From CAVZZV01 sp963779845 (GTDB lineage: Bacteria; Bacteroidota; Bacteroidia; Bacteroidales; GCA-2748055), in assembly GCA_963779845.1 (NCBI GenBank), contig CAVZZV010000005.1, positions 1,488,001 through 1,552,000 of the forward strand: a stretch of DNA of 64,000 nt, read 5' to 3'. Below are positions 1 through 8,196 of this stretch, piece by piece. The number at the start of each line of letters is the position of its first letter. The first letter of the stretch is position 1. Below the pieces are notes generated by a model that saw only the letters and a program-made list of their open reading frames with translations, did no database searches and had not been told where the DNA came from. The position numbers and the translations under genes were made by a program.

Positions 1-413
1 ACGAATTGGCCTGTACCTCTGCCATGGCCATAGAAGATGCGGATACCTGCTTCATTTCCGGGCATACTTTGATTCATCTTGTACGCACCAACAGCGATTT
101 TTCGGTGGAAATGCTGAAACTTACCTGCCGGGAACTCGGGGAGGCTAATGCCTATTTAACAGATATTGCTCAAAAATCAGTTCGCCAGAGGCTGGCGGAG
201 GTTCTTGTTCAGCTGGAATCCGAGTTTGGGCTGGACGATGATAAAATATTGAAGATATCATTGACCCGTGAAGAACTCGCCCACATTGTTGGTACTGCAA
301 CAGAATCTGTAATTCGTTTACTTTCTGAGTTTAAACAGGATAACTATCTTGAACTAAACGGACGAAAGATAAGAATCTTAAATCTTCCCGCCTTAATAAA
401 GACCTCAAAATAG
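1..413 (+). CDS. Crp/Fnr-family transcriptional regulator, C-terminal part
   Basis: The reading frame is open from the left window edge, so only the last ~136 residues are seen and the start lies outside. The visible part begins at the end of a cyclic-nucleotide-binding-like beta roll, continues through the long dimerisation helix (around TDIAQKSVRQRLAEVL) and ends with a winged HTH whose recognition region reads LTREELAHIVGTATESVIRL. This is the Crp/Fnr pattern. No Fe-S cysteine cluster is visible in this part, so the ligand (cAMP, O2, NO or none) cannot be told. The gene converges on ruvB, with a weak GCCCA/TGGGC hairpin (413-428) and no clear T-tract just after its stop. Family assignment is firm; the regulon is unknown. 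Confidence 0.9.
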   Translation, partial: ELACTSAMAIEDADTCFISGHTLIHLVRTNSDFSVEMLKLTCRELGEANAYLTDIAQKSVRQRLAEVLVQLESEFGLDDDKILKISLTREELAHIVGTATESVIRLLSEFKQDNYLELNGRKIRILNLPALIKTSK

Positions 414-451
414 CCCAATCCTCTGGGCCTCTCTCCAAAATTTGCAAAAAT

Positions 452-1471
452 TTAAAATAGCGTGTCCTGATTGGCCTTAAATTTACCCAGATGTTTATAT
501 GCGATCAGGGTAGCTTCCCTGCCACGGGGCGTTCTTTTAAGGTAACCTTCCTTGATTAGGAAAGGTTCATAGACTTCTTCGATCGTACCGGATTCCTCTC
601 CCACGGCAGTGGCGATGGTGGATAAGCCTACCGGTCCCCCATTAAATTTATCAATGATGGTGCTAAGGATTTTATTGTCCATCTCATCTAATCCAGATTT
701 ATCAATATTTAAGGCTTCGAGGGAAAACCTCGTTATCTCCAGGTTGATTTCTCCGTTCCCCTTCACCTGAGCAAAATCCCTTACCCTGCGAAGCAAGGCA
801 TTGGCTATACGCGGGGTACCCCTGCTTCGAGAGGCGATCTCAACAGAGGCATCCTTATATATTTTTACGGAAAGAATTTCAGCAGATCTACGTACAATCT
901 TTTCAAGGGTGGCCTGATCATAATATTCAAGCAGGGAATTAATGCCAAACCGGGCACGCAACGGACTGGTGAGCAGTCCGGAACGGGTGGTTGCCCCAAT
1001 CAGGGTAAAGGGATTTAGTTTCAACTGTACCGATCGTGCACTCGGCCCCTTATCGATCATTATATCAATTGAATAATCTTCCATCGCGGAATAGAGATAC
1101 TCTTCGACAATGGGGGACAAACGGTGAATTTCATCGATAAAAAGTACGTCCCCGGGATCAAGTCCGGTTAACAGACCGGCGAGGTCTCCTGGTTTATCAA
1201 GCACGGGTCCGGAAGTTGTTTTGATACCCACGTTCAATTCATTGGCAAGGATATTTGCCAGGGTGGTTTTGCCCAGGCCGGGGGGTCCATGAAGCAAAAC
1301 ATGGTCAAGGGCTTCTTCACGCAGTTTAGCTGCTTCCACAAAGACCTTAAGGTTTCCTATAATTTTACTTTGTCCGGAAAAATCCTCAAAACATAAGGGG
1401 CGCAACCTGTTCTCGATCTCCCGGTCCCTGTCGTTATAATTCTGTTCGCTTATTTTAAATTCTTCCGTCAT
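452..1471 (-). CDS. ruvB: Holliday junction branch migration helicase RuvB
   Basis: RuvB is the hexameric AAA+ motor that, with RuvA, drives branch migration of Holliday junctions during recombinational repair. At 339 residues it has the normal family length. Visible motifs are Walker A GPPGLGKTT (62-70), Walker B VLFIDEIH (109-116), sensor I GATTRSG (about 159-165), the arginine finger region LRARFG (171-176) and a C-terminal winged-helix domain ending in the typical TPRGREAT segment. ruvA and ruvC are not next to it. It is transcribed in the same direction as the MORN-repeat gene that stops 9 bp upstream, so it may be the third gene of a nadA-MORN-ruvB run. Confidence 0.97.
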   Translation of the reverse strand: MTEEFKISEQNYNDRDREIENRLRPLCFEDFSGQSKIIGNLKVFVEAAKLREEALDHVLLHGPPGLGKTTLANILANELNVGIKTTSGPVLDKPGDLAGLLTGLDPGDVLFIDEIHRLSPIVEEYLYSAMEDYSIDIMIDKGPSARSVQLKLNPFTLIGATTRSGLLTSPLRARFGINSLLEYYDQATLEKIVRRSAEILSVKIYKDASVEIASRSRGTPRIANALLRRVRDFAQVKGNGEINLEITRFSLEALNIDKSGLDEMDNKILSTIIDKFNGGPVGLSTIATAVGEESGTIEEVYEPFLIKEGYLKRTPRGREATLIAYKHLGKFKANQDTLF

Positions 1472-1480
1472 AACCCTGGT

Positions 1481-3046
1481 TTATTTAAAGGTTCTGACAG
1501 AACCAGCGGGCAACTCCACCTTAATTCCATTAATTCGGTATTCCACATCGTTCCGGTAGGTAATGGTCATGACAATATTTCCTTCCTCATCATATTTTTT
1601 CCAGTTGTTTTCCCTTACACCCATTTCATAAAAACGTTCTTCCTTCAGATTGCCGTTCGGGTAATAAAACTTTTGTTTACCATCGGGTTGTCCCTGCACG
1701 AAATCCCCTTCAAACTGCAGCGTATTATCGGCATAATAATATTTCCAGGTCCCGGTCATTAAGCCTGTCTGATACCTCCCCTTTTCGATATGGTCGCCCA
1801 CCGAGTGGAGCCATTCCCCTTCCCTTTCACCGTTTATATAATCTCCTCCTGTAAGGATCGTACCGATGGTATCATATTCCTGCAATTGACCATCCTCCCG
1901 GCCGTTGAAATAACCCTCCTCCCGAAGAATACTGCCATCGGGATAATACCATGTCCATCTGCCATCAGGAAGGTCACGCAGGTAATTCCCTTCCTGCTCC
2001 TTTTTTCCATTTTTATAGTAGAATGTCCATCTTCCGGATTTCTTATTGTCCAGGTAATTACCAATCGCCCTGGTTTCGCCTGTCAGGTAAAAATCCTTCC
2101 AATCTCCCTCCTTGTTGCCAGCCTCATCCACGATCCCTTCAGCGACTACCCTTCCGGTATCATCATAAATTTTTGAATTGATTACTTTTCCTTCTTCATT
2201 GTAAAAGCGATGGATACCCACTGGTTTTTCTTCTTTATAATTCCCCACAAAAGAGAGTTTTCCGTTATTGCCGAACTCCCTTTTTACGGTAATATCTTCT
2301 TCAATCAGAGCTTCCTCGCGGCTTTCGGCAATCTTTCCCTCTTTGTACTTAAGCACAAGTGCCAGTGACCCATCAGGATTGAATTCTTTATATAAACCAT
2401 CTAACTCACCATCTTTATAAAACATCTCCTTGTGCACACGACCCTCCGGATAGAAGGTTCTCCAGGATCCCTGTTTAAGCCCTCTGGCATCGGTTCTGTT
2501 TACATATTCACGGCTAATTAAGTAGTTGTTATGATATTCAAGTAAAGTGATTATATTCCCTTCTCTATCATACTGAGTAGCCCGACCTTCCTTTTGGCCG
2601 TTCCGATAACTCAGTTCCTCTTTCACATTCCCGTTGTCATAATAGTACCAGGCTTTCCCTTCTTTTTTATCGTTTACATAAAGTTCCTTGCTGACAATGG
2701 TACCTTCACTGTATTTATCGTAGCTGTAGGTAAAGGAATAGCCGTTTTTCTTACCGTATTTATAATCAATTCTTTCGGTTATTTCACCGGATTGATTATA
2801 AAAGGTCCAGGTGCTATCGAGCTCAAAATTTGTTCTCAAGCCCTCCGATTTAGGTACCCCTGTGGTATAATATGTTTTCCAGTAACCATCAGGTTTACCA
2901 TTTTTCATAAGCCCTTCACTTGAAACCTGACCATTTGGATAATAAAATTTAGCATAACCATCCTTAATATCTTCCTGGGCAACCAGTGAAAACATCAATG
3001 GCCATAAAAACGCCATGCAAAAAAAACCACGTTTCAAAACTCTCAT
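1481..3046 (-). CDS. Secreted MORN-repeat (YwqK-like) protein
   Basis: A 521-residue protein with an N-terminal signal peptide (hydrophobic stretch ending FSLVAQ at about residue 24, signal peptidase I type) followed almost to the end by MORN-like repeats of about 22-24 residues. The recurring core is G-x-W/K-x-x-Y-Y-x-x-G-x-x-x-x-E/G. Family members are often annotated as YwqK antitoxin-like proteins, but that name comes from Bacillus and should not be taken as a toxin-antitoxin role here. The protein should lie in the periplasm or on the cell surface, where such repeats form an extended beta meander. Its ATG overlaps the nadA stop codon (ATGA, 3043-3046), so translation is probably coupled to nadA. 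Function unknown. Confidence 0.85.
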   Translation of the reverse strand: MRVLKRGFFCMAFLWPLMFSLVAQEDIKDGYAKFYYPNGQVSSEGLMKNGKPDGYWKTYYTTGVPKSEGLRTNFELDSTWTFYNQSGEITERIDYKYGKKNGYSFTYSYDKYSEGTIVSKELYVNDKKEGKAWYYYDNGNVKEELSYRNGQKEGRATQYDREGNIITLLEYHNNYLISREYVNRTDARGLKQGSWRTFYPEGRVHKEMFYKDGELDGLYKEFNPDGSLALVLKYKEGKIAESREEALIEEDITVKREFGNNGKLSFVGNYKEEKPVGIHRFYNEEGKVINSKIYDDTGRVVAEGIVDEAGNKEGDWKDFYLTGETRAIGNYLDNKKSGRWTFYYKNGKKEQEGNYLRDLPDGRWTWYYPDGSILREEGYFNGREDGQLQEYDTIGTILTGGDYINGEREGEWLHSVGDHIEKGRYQTGLMTGTWKYYYADNTLQFEGDFVQGQPDGKQKFYYPNGNLKEERFYEMGVRENNWKKYDEEGNIVMTITYRNDVEYRINGIKVELPAGSVRTFK

Positions 3047-4053
3047 AATCCAAGTTTTTCTGAAATTTCCAACATCCTGCGAATGGGTTTTTCCGCTTTG
3101 AGTCTTAAATTTTCATCCAAATTTACTTCAGGAATTTCATATTTCAAGCAATTATATAATTTCTTCATAGTAATTAACTTCATAAACCGGCAATCATTGC
3201 ATGCACAGGTAGAATCTTTAGGAGGTGCAGGGATGAATGTTTTTTTCGGATTGGATTTCCTCATCTGATGGAGTATTCCCGATTCGGTTGCCACGATGAA
3301 GGTGTCCGCTTCATCGTTCATGGTAAATTGAAGAAGGGAAGAGGTGGAACCGATATGATCTGCAACCAGCAGCACGGGCTTTTCGCATTCAGGATGGGCA
3401 ATGATTTTGGCCTTAGGATATTCTTTTTTGAGCTCCAAAATCCTTTCGAGTGAAAATTCTTCATGAACATGGCAAGCGCCATCCCAAATCACCATATCCT
3501 GCCTGTCGGTAAGATTTTTTATGTAATTGCCAAGGTTCCGGTCCGGGGCAAATATGATTTTCTCATCCTTCGGCAAGCTGTTAACAATTGCCAGAGCATT
3601 AGACGAGGTGCAAATAATATCAGTCATTGCCTTGATTTCAGCAGTAGTATTCACATAGGAAATAACGGTATGCCCTGGGTACCTCGTTTTAAATTCCTTA
3701 AAGGAATCGGCAGGAGCTGAATCTGCCAGGGAGCAGCCTGCATTCAGATCGGGTATTAATACTTTCTTCCCCGGAGCAAGTATTTTTGCTGTTTCAGCCA
3801 TAAAATGCACTCCGGCAAGAACTATAATATCTGCAGTAGTGATAGCTGCCTGTTGTGCAAGTACCAGACTATCTCCCACAAAATCCGCAATATCCTGAAT
3901 TTCAGATTCCTGATAAAAATGGGCCATGATCACCGCATTTTTCTCTTTCCGCAACTTGTTAATTTCCCTGACCAAATCTGTATCAGGATCAACAGGCATA
4001 TTCACAAAGCCATTTTTTATCAATTTTTCTTTATCCACATTATACATAAACAT
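3043..4053 (-). CDS. nadA: Quinolinate synthase NadA
   Basis: NadA condenses iminoaspartate with dihydroxyacetone phosphate to give quinolinate in de novo NAD synthesis and uses an oxygen-sensitive [4Fe-4S] cluster. The 336-residue protein keeps the family signatures: HFYQESEIQDIADFVGDSL near residue 45, GCSLADS (C107), WDGACHVHEEF (C194), and the C-terminal CxCxxC (C283, C285, C288). By analogy with E. coli (C113, C200, C297) the cluster ligands are C107, C194 and C288. nadB and nadC are not in the window. It is first in a minus-strand run, coupled by a 4-bp overlap to the MORN gene. A 450-bp AT-rich gap separates it from the divergent rpiB. Confidence 0.96.
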   Translation of the reverse strand: MFMYNVDKEKLIKNGFVNMPVDPDTDLVREINKLRKEKNAVIMAHFYQESEIQDIADFVGDSLVLAQQAAITTADIIVLAGVHFMAETAKILAPGKKVLIPDLNAGCSLADSAPADSFKEFKTRYPGHTVISYVNTTAEIKAMTDIICTSSNALAIVNSLPKDEKIIFAPDRNLGNYIKNLTDRQDMVIWDGACHVHEEFSLERILELKKEYPKAKIIAHPECEKPVLLVADHIGSTSSLLQFTMNDEADTFIVATESGILHQMRKSNPKKTFIPAPPKDSTCACNDCRFMKLITMKKLYNCLKYEIPEVNLDENLRLKAEKPIRRMLEISEKLGL

Positions 4054-4401
4054 CTATTATTATTATATTTTAAATTTAGATAAAATATGATGATAGTAAT
4101 AGCCGGTTAATACTGTTATTAATATTTTACTGATTTGCTTGTTCATGTTAATTTTAAAATTTTAACAACATGCAATGAACAGGTATCAAAAATCTTTTAT
4201 CCTGAGTTATAAAAAGATTCAACGTTATCAACAAGCTGTTAGTATCGTTACCCTCTTAAAAAAACCGGAGAAAAAAGATCCATTTTATGTTAAAAATTTG
4301 TTGAGCAATTGTCAAAATTAAAGGAAAAAAATCTTTTCAATTTTCATTCACCCGGCTTCTTATAAGGATTTTTTGAATTACAAAATTTAGTTATGATTTC
4401 T

Positions 4402-4429
4402 TTAGTTAAATTAGTTAACAATTAACTAA
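4402..4429. promoter_or_regulatory. Possible operator: TTAGTTAA direct and inverted repeats
   Basis: The octamer TTAGTTAA occurs at 4402-4409 and again at 4411-4418, a 9-bp period. It is then mirrored by TTAACTAA at 4422-4429, giving a perfect 8-bp inverted repeat with a 3-bp spacer. It lies about 50 bp upstream of the proposed rpiB promoter element. This geometry suits a dimeric regulator; the Rrf2 protein encoded just after rpiB is an obvious candidate, but that link is inference. Confidence 0.4.
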
Positions 4430-4478
4430 CATTCCCGATGTAAAAATAAAATATTTTCAGGTATTAAAATATTTTAAT

Positions 4479-4486
4479 TATTTTTG
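4479..4486 (+). promoter_or_regulatory. Bacteroidota-type -7 element (TATTTTTG) before rpiB
   Basis: TATTTTTG matches the TAnnTTTG -7 element known for the primary sigma factor of Bacteroides and lies 17 bp upstream of the rpiB ATG, implying a leader of about 10 nt. The -33 TTTG element is not clear; the nearest match is a TTTTC run about 20 bp upstream. Confidence 0.4.
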
Positions 4487-4503
4487 ACCCTAACAAAGAA
4501 GAA

Positions 4504-4947
4504 ATGATAACCGATAAAATTGTAATAAGCTCTGATCATGCCGGATTTGAATTAAAATCCATTATCATTGAACATTTGCAAGATAAGAAAATTGAAGTTA
4601 AGGATCTAGGCACATACTCAGAAGTTGCCGTTGATTATCCGGAATATGGTCATAAAATTGCCGAATTTGTCGAAAATGGGGAATATTCTTATGGTATTAC
4701 CATTTGTGGGACCGGTAATGGAATCAGTATGACTGCCAACAAGCATCCACTAATCCGTGCAGGAATATGCTGGAACGAGGAGATAGCCAGGCTGATCCGC
4801 AGTCATAATGATGCCAATATTTGTTCGATTCCTGCGCGTTTTGTTGATAAAGAAGTGGCTTTAAGGATGATAGATAAATTTTTGAATACGGAATTTGAAG
4901 GAGGAAGGCACTTAACCCGTATTCAAAAGATACCCATTAAAAAGTAA
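4504..4947 (+). CDS. rpiB: Ribose-5-phosphate isomerase B
   Basis: RpiB interconverts ribose-5-phosphate and ribulose-5-phosphate in the non-oxidative pentose phosphate pathway. At 147 residues it has the normal length. Diagnostic residues are SSDHAGFELK (D11, H12), the catalytic cysteine in ICGTGNGISM (C68), the phosphate-contacting segment around H81-R85, and RSHNDAN (H101). The rrf2-family regulator starts 5 bp after the stop, so the two are almost certainly co-transcribed. LacAB-type sugar-phosphate isomerases share this fold, but the DHAG and CGTGNG motifs and the single-gene form favour RpiB. Confidence 0.95.
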   Translation: MITDKIVISSDHAGFELKSIIIEHLQDKKIEVKDLGTYSEVAVDYPEYGHKIAEFVENGEYSYGITICGTGNGISMTANKHPLIRAGICWNEEIARLIRSHNDANICSIPARFVDKEVALRMIDKFLNTEFEGGRHLTRIQKIPIKK

Positions 4948-4952
4948 AATGT

Positions 4953-5387
4953 ATGTTATCAAGTACCTGCAAATATGCCATTAGGGCAGTTCTATATCTG
5001 GCAGTAAATGCTGATAGTGGGAATAAAATTGGGATTAAGCAGATCTCCAAAGAGCTCGAAATACCCACTCCTTTTTTAGGAAAAATTTTACAAACTCTTG
5101 CGAAGCACAGACTTTTATCTTCCTCCAAAGGCCCCAACGGAGGATTCGGTTTAGGAAGGCTCTCTAAAGATATTTACCTAAAGGATATAGTGGAGATTAT
5201 TGATGGGATGGACAGCTTCTATCAGTGCGTTATCGGGATTAAATATTGCAGTGAGCAGATAAGCCCATGCGCCTTGCATTCGCGTTATGCTTCCCTAAGG
5301 GATGAAATGAAAGGCTTATTCGAGTCCCAGAATATTCAAGAGCTTGCGGAAGATGTAAAAAGCGGGTCTCAAAAAATCAATATTTAG
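4953..5387 (+). CDS. Rrf2-family transcriptional regulator with three-cysteine cluster motif
   Basis: A 144-residue winged-HTH protein of the Rrf2 family. It has the typical N-terminus (MLSSTCKYAIRAVLYLA), an HTH around residues 28-52, and the wing signature SSSKGPNGGFGL (56-67). Three cysteines at 92, 99 and 106 (C-X6-C-X6-C) sit where IscR, NsrR and RsrR carry Fe-S ligands, so an Fe-S-sensing regulator is likely. It lies directly after rpiB. Whether it senses Fe-S status, NO or redox cannot be told from the sequence. The TTAGTTAA repeats upstream of rpiB are a possible autoregulatory site. Confidence 0.9.
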   Translation: MLSSTCKYAIRAVLYLAVNADSGNKIGIKQISKELEIPTPFLGKILQTLAKHRLLSSSKGPNGGFGLGRLSKDIYLKDIVEIIDGMDSFYQCVIGIKYCSEQISPCALHSRYASLRDEMKGLFESQNIQELAEDVKSGSQKINI

Positions 5388-5468
5388 CCGCTATAACTAG
5401 TTTCCAGTGGCTGGATCAGAAACGGACCAGCGGGCTCTGCAAAGCGAATGTTCGTATAGGGGCAGATT

Positions 5469-5834
5469 TTATTGAGTTATTTTTTGATGAACAATAAATA
5501 ACCCTATCCCGGCCAGGGATCCTCCGACATCGAATAGGAAATCAAACCAGTCCCCTGTTCTTCCGGGAATATATAACTGGATAATCTCGATCAGACCGCC
5601 ATAAAAAGCGGCAATGACAACCGGGATTAAAAGCCAACCCTCCCTGTTCCCTTTTTCTCTTCGTGCCTTTAATTCCACGGCCAGAACTACGCTAAATGCC
5701 AAATAGAGGAAGAAATGCACGATTTTATCGGCATGAGGGATATGGAGAAAATTGCCGGAACTCACTGCCGGAGTTGAAATAGTACTCAGAATAAGAATGA
5801 TAACAGCAGTAATCAATGATTTTAGGAAGGGCAT
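5469..5834 (-). CDS. VanZ-family small membrane protein
   Basis: A 121-residue integral membrane protein with about four hydrophobic segments. It carries the VanZ-family pattern: DKIVHF near residues 36-41, then E83, Q86, PGR (90-92) and D95/D98 in the segment LIEIIQLYIPGRTGDWFDF. The usual Asn of the family's D-x-x-x-N-x-x-G motif is Asp (D102). VanZ of enterococci gives low-level teicoplanin resistance, but most bacterial members are uncharacterised and this one need not concern antibiotics. It converges with the rrf2-like gene and is divergent from hemW. Confidence 0.8.
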   Translation of the reverse strand: MPFLKSLITAVIILILSTISTPAVSSGNFLHIPHADKIVHFFLYLAFSVVLAVELKARREKGNREGWLLIPVVIAAFYGGLIEIIQLYIPGRTGDWFDFLFDVGGSLAGIGLFIVHQKITQ

Positions 5835-5956
5835 CGTTTTTTTTCCAGGGTCAATTTTTTGATTTCTGTATCTTTACAAATTTAAGGATAAAAAGTAATT
5901 AATCAATCGGCTCTCTTTTAAAAAAGGTAGCTTTAAACCTTTTAAAAGTCACAGGT

Positions 5957-7105
5957 ATGAGTGCTTTCTACCTTCACATTCCTTTTTGCCGCCAAGCTTG
6001 TCGGTATTGTGATTTTCACTTTGCAGTTTCCCTCTCTTACCGTGATGAAATGTTTCAGGCAATGATCAGGGAGATTAAAATGAGGAAAAGCGAATTTGCC
6101 GGGGAAAAATTTTCCAGTATCTATTTCGGTGGTGGGACTCCGTCGATTCTTATGGATAGTGAGCTGGCAACGCTAATGGATGCCATATTTGAGAATTATT
6201 CTTTTGAGGTTTCACCTGAAGTTACTTTTGAAGCGAATCCTGATGACATTTCAAACAAATATGTTCTGCAATTGCAGAAGAGAGGAATTAACCGGCTTAG
6301 CCTCGGGGTGCAGTCGTTCCGTGATAATGACTTACAGATTATGCGCAGAAGCCATAATGCCGGGCAGGCCCTCAAAGCAATTCGGACCGCGCAGGATCTG
6401 GGACTGACAAATATTAATATTGACCTTATGTATGGTGTGCCGGGATTGGATCTGCAGGCATGGATTACCAATCTTGAACAGGCTTTTGGATCGCATGTCC
6501 AACATATTTCTGCCTACCATTTGACGTACGAGCCCGGAACAGTCTTCGATCACTGGCAGAAAAAGGGACGACTGGTACCGATTTCTGAAGAGGCTGGTGT
6601 GAGCCAATTTGGCGTTTTACAAAGTATGTCATCGGCTCATGGCTTTATTCATTATGAGATTTCAAATTTTGCCAGGGAGGGTTTTTATTCAAAACACAAT
6701 ACCTCCTATTGGAAACAGGTTCCTTATATCGGAATTGGCCCTTCGGCCCATTCTTTTTATGGCAATACAAGAAAATGGAATGTTTCCAATAATAAGAGAT
6801 ACATTTCCATGATCATGAATGGAGACCTTCAATACTCAGAGCAGGAGACACTTACACCTCGTGACCAGTTTAACGAGTACCTGCTGACTTCTCTGCGGAC
6901 AATGTGGGGGATAGACCTGCAAACGATTCATCAAAGATATGGACTTAATTATGTTAAATACACGGAAAAAATTGCGGGTATATTTTTACAATCCGGAGAA
7001 ATGATAAAAAAGGGTCCAAATTTGAGTTTAACGAAAAAAGGGATCTTTGTGGCGGATTTTGTGGTCAGGGAATTTTTTTTGGTAAAAGGACAGGATGAAT
7101 TTTGA
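5957..7105 (+). CDS. hemW: Radical SAM protein HemW (heme chaperone, HemN-like)
   Basis: A 382-residue radical SAM enzyme with the cluster motif CRQACRYC (C11, C15, C18), followed by DFHF rather than the fourth cysteine of true HemN (CxxxCxxCxC). The short N-terminus (MSAFYLHIPFC) and lack of the fourth Cys identify HemW, a heme-binding protein thought to insert heme into respiratory enzymes, rather than coproporphyrinogen III dehydrogenase. Other family segments are FGGGTPS near residue 56, LSLGVQSF near 115 and the C-terminal HemN_C domain. Many pipelines mislabel this gene as hemN. Confidence 0.92.
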   Translation: MSAFYLHIPFCRQACRYCDFHFAVSLSYRDEMFQAMIREIKMRKSEFAGEKFSSIYFGGGTPSILMDSELATLMDAIFENYSFEVSPEVTFEANPDDISNKYVLQLQKRGINRLSLGVQSFRDNDLQIMRRSHNAGQALKAIRTAQDLGLTNINIDLMYGVPGLDLQAWITNLEQAFGSHVQHISAYHLTYEPGTVFDHWQKKGRLVPISEEAGVSQFGVLQSMSSAHGFIHYEISNFAREGFYSKHNTSYWKQVPYIGIGPSAHSFYGNTRKWNVSNNKRYISMIMNGDLQYSEQETLTPRDQFNEYLLTSLRTMWGIDLQTIHQRYGLNYVKYTEKIAGIFLQSGEMIKKGPNLSLTKKGIFVADFVVREFFLVKGQDEF

Positions 7106-7110
7106 TTTTT

Positions 7111-7188
7111 AACCATAAAGCTCACCCGGAAATGGTAACCATAAAAATCACCCGGATATGGTAACCGTGAAGTTCGCCAAGAATTTTA
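7111..7188. repeat. Imperfect 26-bp tandem repeat
   Basis: Two adjacent 26-bp units, 7111-7136 and 7137-7162, both read AACCATAAA..TCACCCGGA.ATGGT and differ at only a few positions. A third, badly decayed unit starts with AACCGTGAAG at 7163. The repeat fills the gap between convergent hemW and the coiled-coil gene. No coding or terminator role is obvious. Confidence 0.7.
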
Positions 7189-7205
7189 ACCCTTGATGTT
7201 AAATA

Positions 7206-8093
7206 TTACTTCAAGGTAAATTCGGACTCCCCGATCTTTTTTCCCTCTGAGAACAGTTCCACATTATAGGTCCCAGCGAGGAGATCCCCATTATCGTCCC
7301 AATAAATGGATACCGGTAGATCATTATTTTCATAAATAATTTCCCGGCGGGCTGAATAAGGTAGCTGTTCTTCACCCACAGTAAATGTACCGGATTCGGG
7401 AGAACCCAGGACAATCCGGTCAGGCCTGACAATCCGCAGGTAGATCACTTTTTGGCCCGGATCGGCCAGGGTATTTTTTCTGACCAGAAAATCAACCCGG
7501 ATTTTCTCGACTCTGCTTACCCTTTCCTCTTCCTTGCCCCGCTTATTCATTGGAATTGCTTCGATATTAGCTGTCACAAGGGTTTTTGCCACATCCTTGA
7601 TGGTGGTCAGTTCTTCCTTTTCCTGTTGAAGCTGGACATTTTTAGTAACCACTTCATCTGATTTGGTTTTCAACTGTATATTTTCAGCGGTAAGAAGCTG
7701 GTTGCGTGTATTCAGGGAATCGATTTGTACGATATAGCTTCTTAGCACTTCCCTGATGGTTCCAAGCTCTTTTTCATACTTCCTAATTTTTTCTGTATCG
7801 TTAACCCTCAAGGAAAGAAGTCTTTTGATTTTGTCCTGCTGGTCTGTTAATTGCTGATCAATAGAGTCGTTATCCGTTTTGAGGGAATCGTATTGGATAA
7901 TGATCGATTTCAACTCATTTTCCAAAGAGTCTTTTTTAACAGTAATGTTTCCCGAATATTGCTCCAGTTGAGCGATAATTTCTTTACTCTCTTTTCTCTG
8001 TGTGAAATAAAGAATGAGAAGGGCTATCAAAGCCACACTCACAATTGCAAGTATGATTTTCAGGGTTTTGGTTGAATTATTGGTGTTATCCAT
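7206..8093 (-). CDS. Membrane-anchored coiled-coil protein of unknown function
   Basis: A 295-residue protein not assigned to a named family. It has one N-terminal transmembrane helix (about residues 11-28), a long coiled-coil region rich in E/K/Q/L (about 33-170), and a C-terminal region (about 185-295) predicted to be beta-rich, with a run resembling immunoglobulin-like strands (PRRE-type start, FTVGEEQLPYSARREIIYEN). The N-in/C-out topology would put coiled coil and beta domain in the periplasm. Bacteroidota genomes carry many such proteins. It converges with hemW and is followed on its own strand by the separate 8-15 kb operon. Confidence 0.7.
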   Translation of the reverse strand: MDNTNNSTKTLKIILAIVSVALIALLILYFTQRKESKEIIAQLEQYSGNITVKKDSLENELKSIIIQYDSLKTDNDSIDQQLTDQQDKIKRLLSLRVNDTEKIRKYEKELGTIREVLRSYIVQIDSLNTRNQLLTAENIQLKTKSDEVVTKNVQLQQEKEELTTIKDVAKTLVTANIEAIPMNKRGKEEERVSRVEKIRVDFLVRKNTLADPGQKVIYLRIVRPDRIVLGSPESGTFTVGEEQLPYSARREIIYENNDLPVSIYWDDNGDLLAGTYNVELFSEGKKIGESEFTLK

Positions 8094-8196
8094 TATGGTG
8101 ATTAATTTTATACAAATATACTATTCTTCCGGGCTGTCATCAATAGCACCTAATAAATTAGTGCTCATATAAGAACGTTTTTATTCCAACTTTGTT

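Larger units (their letters stand above)
4054..4503. other. AT-rich divergent intergenic region between nadA and rpiB
   Basis: This 450-bp region is very A+T rich and has no credible gene on either strand. It holds the control regions of two divergent genes. The only ordered structure I can point to is near rpiB: a cluster of TTAGTTAA repeats (4402-4429) and a TATTTTTG element (4479-4486), both listed separately. I found no convincing nadA promoter by eye. Confidence 0.6.

Noticed and set aside
1481..3046. Toxin-antitoxin system based on the YwqK label
   Set aside because: The name is only a family tag; there is no neighbouring toxin, and the protein is secreted.
5469..5834. Glycopeptide resistance gene (vanZ)
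   Set aside because: Only the broad VanZ family pattern is present; no other van genes are nearby.
5957..7105. hemN, oxygen-independent coproporphyrinogen III dehydrogenase
   Set aside because: The fourth cysteine of CxxxCxxCxC is Phe, which marks HemW.
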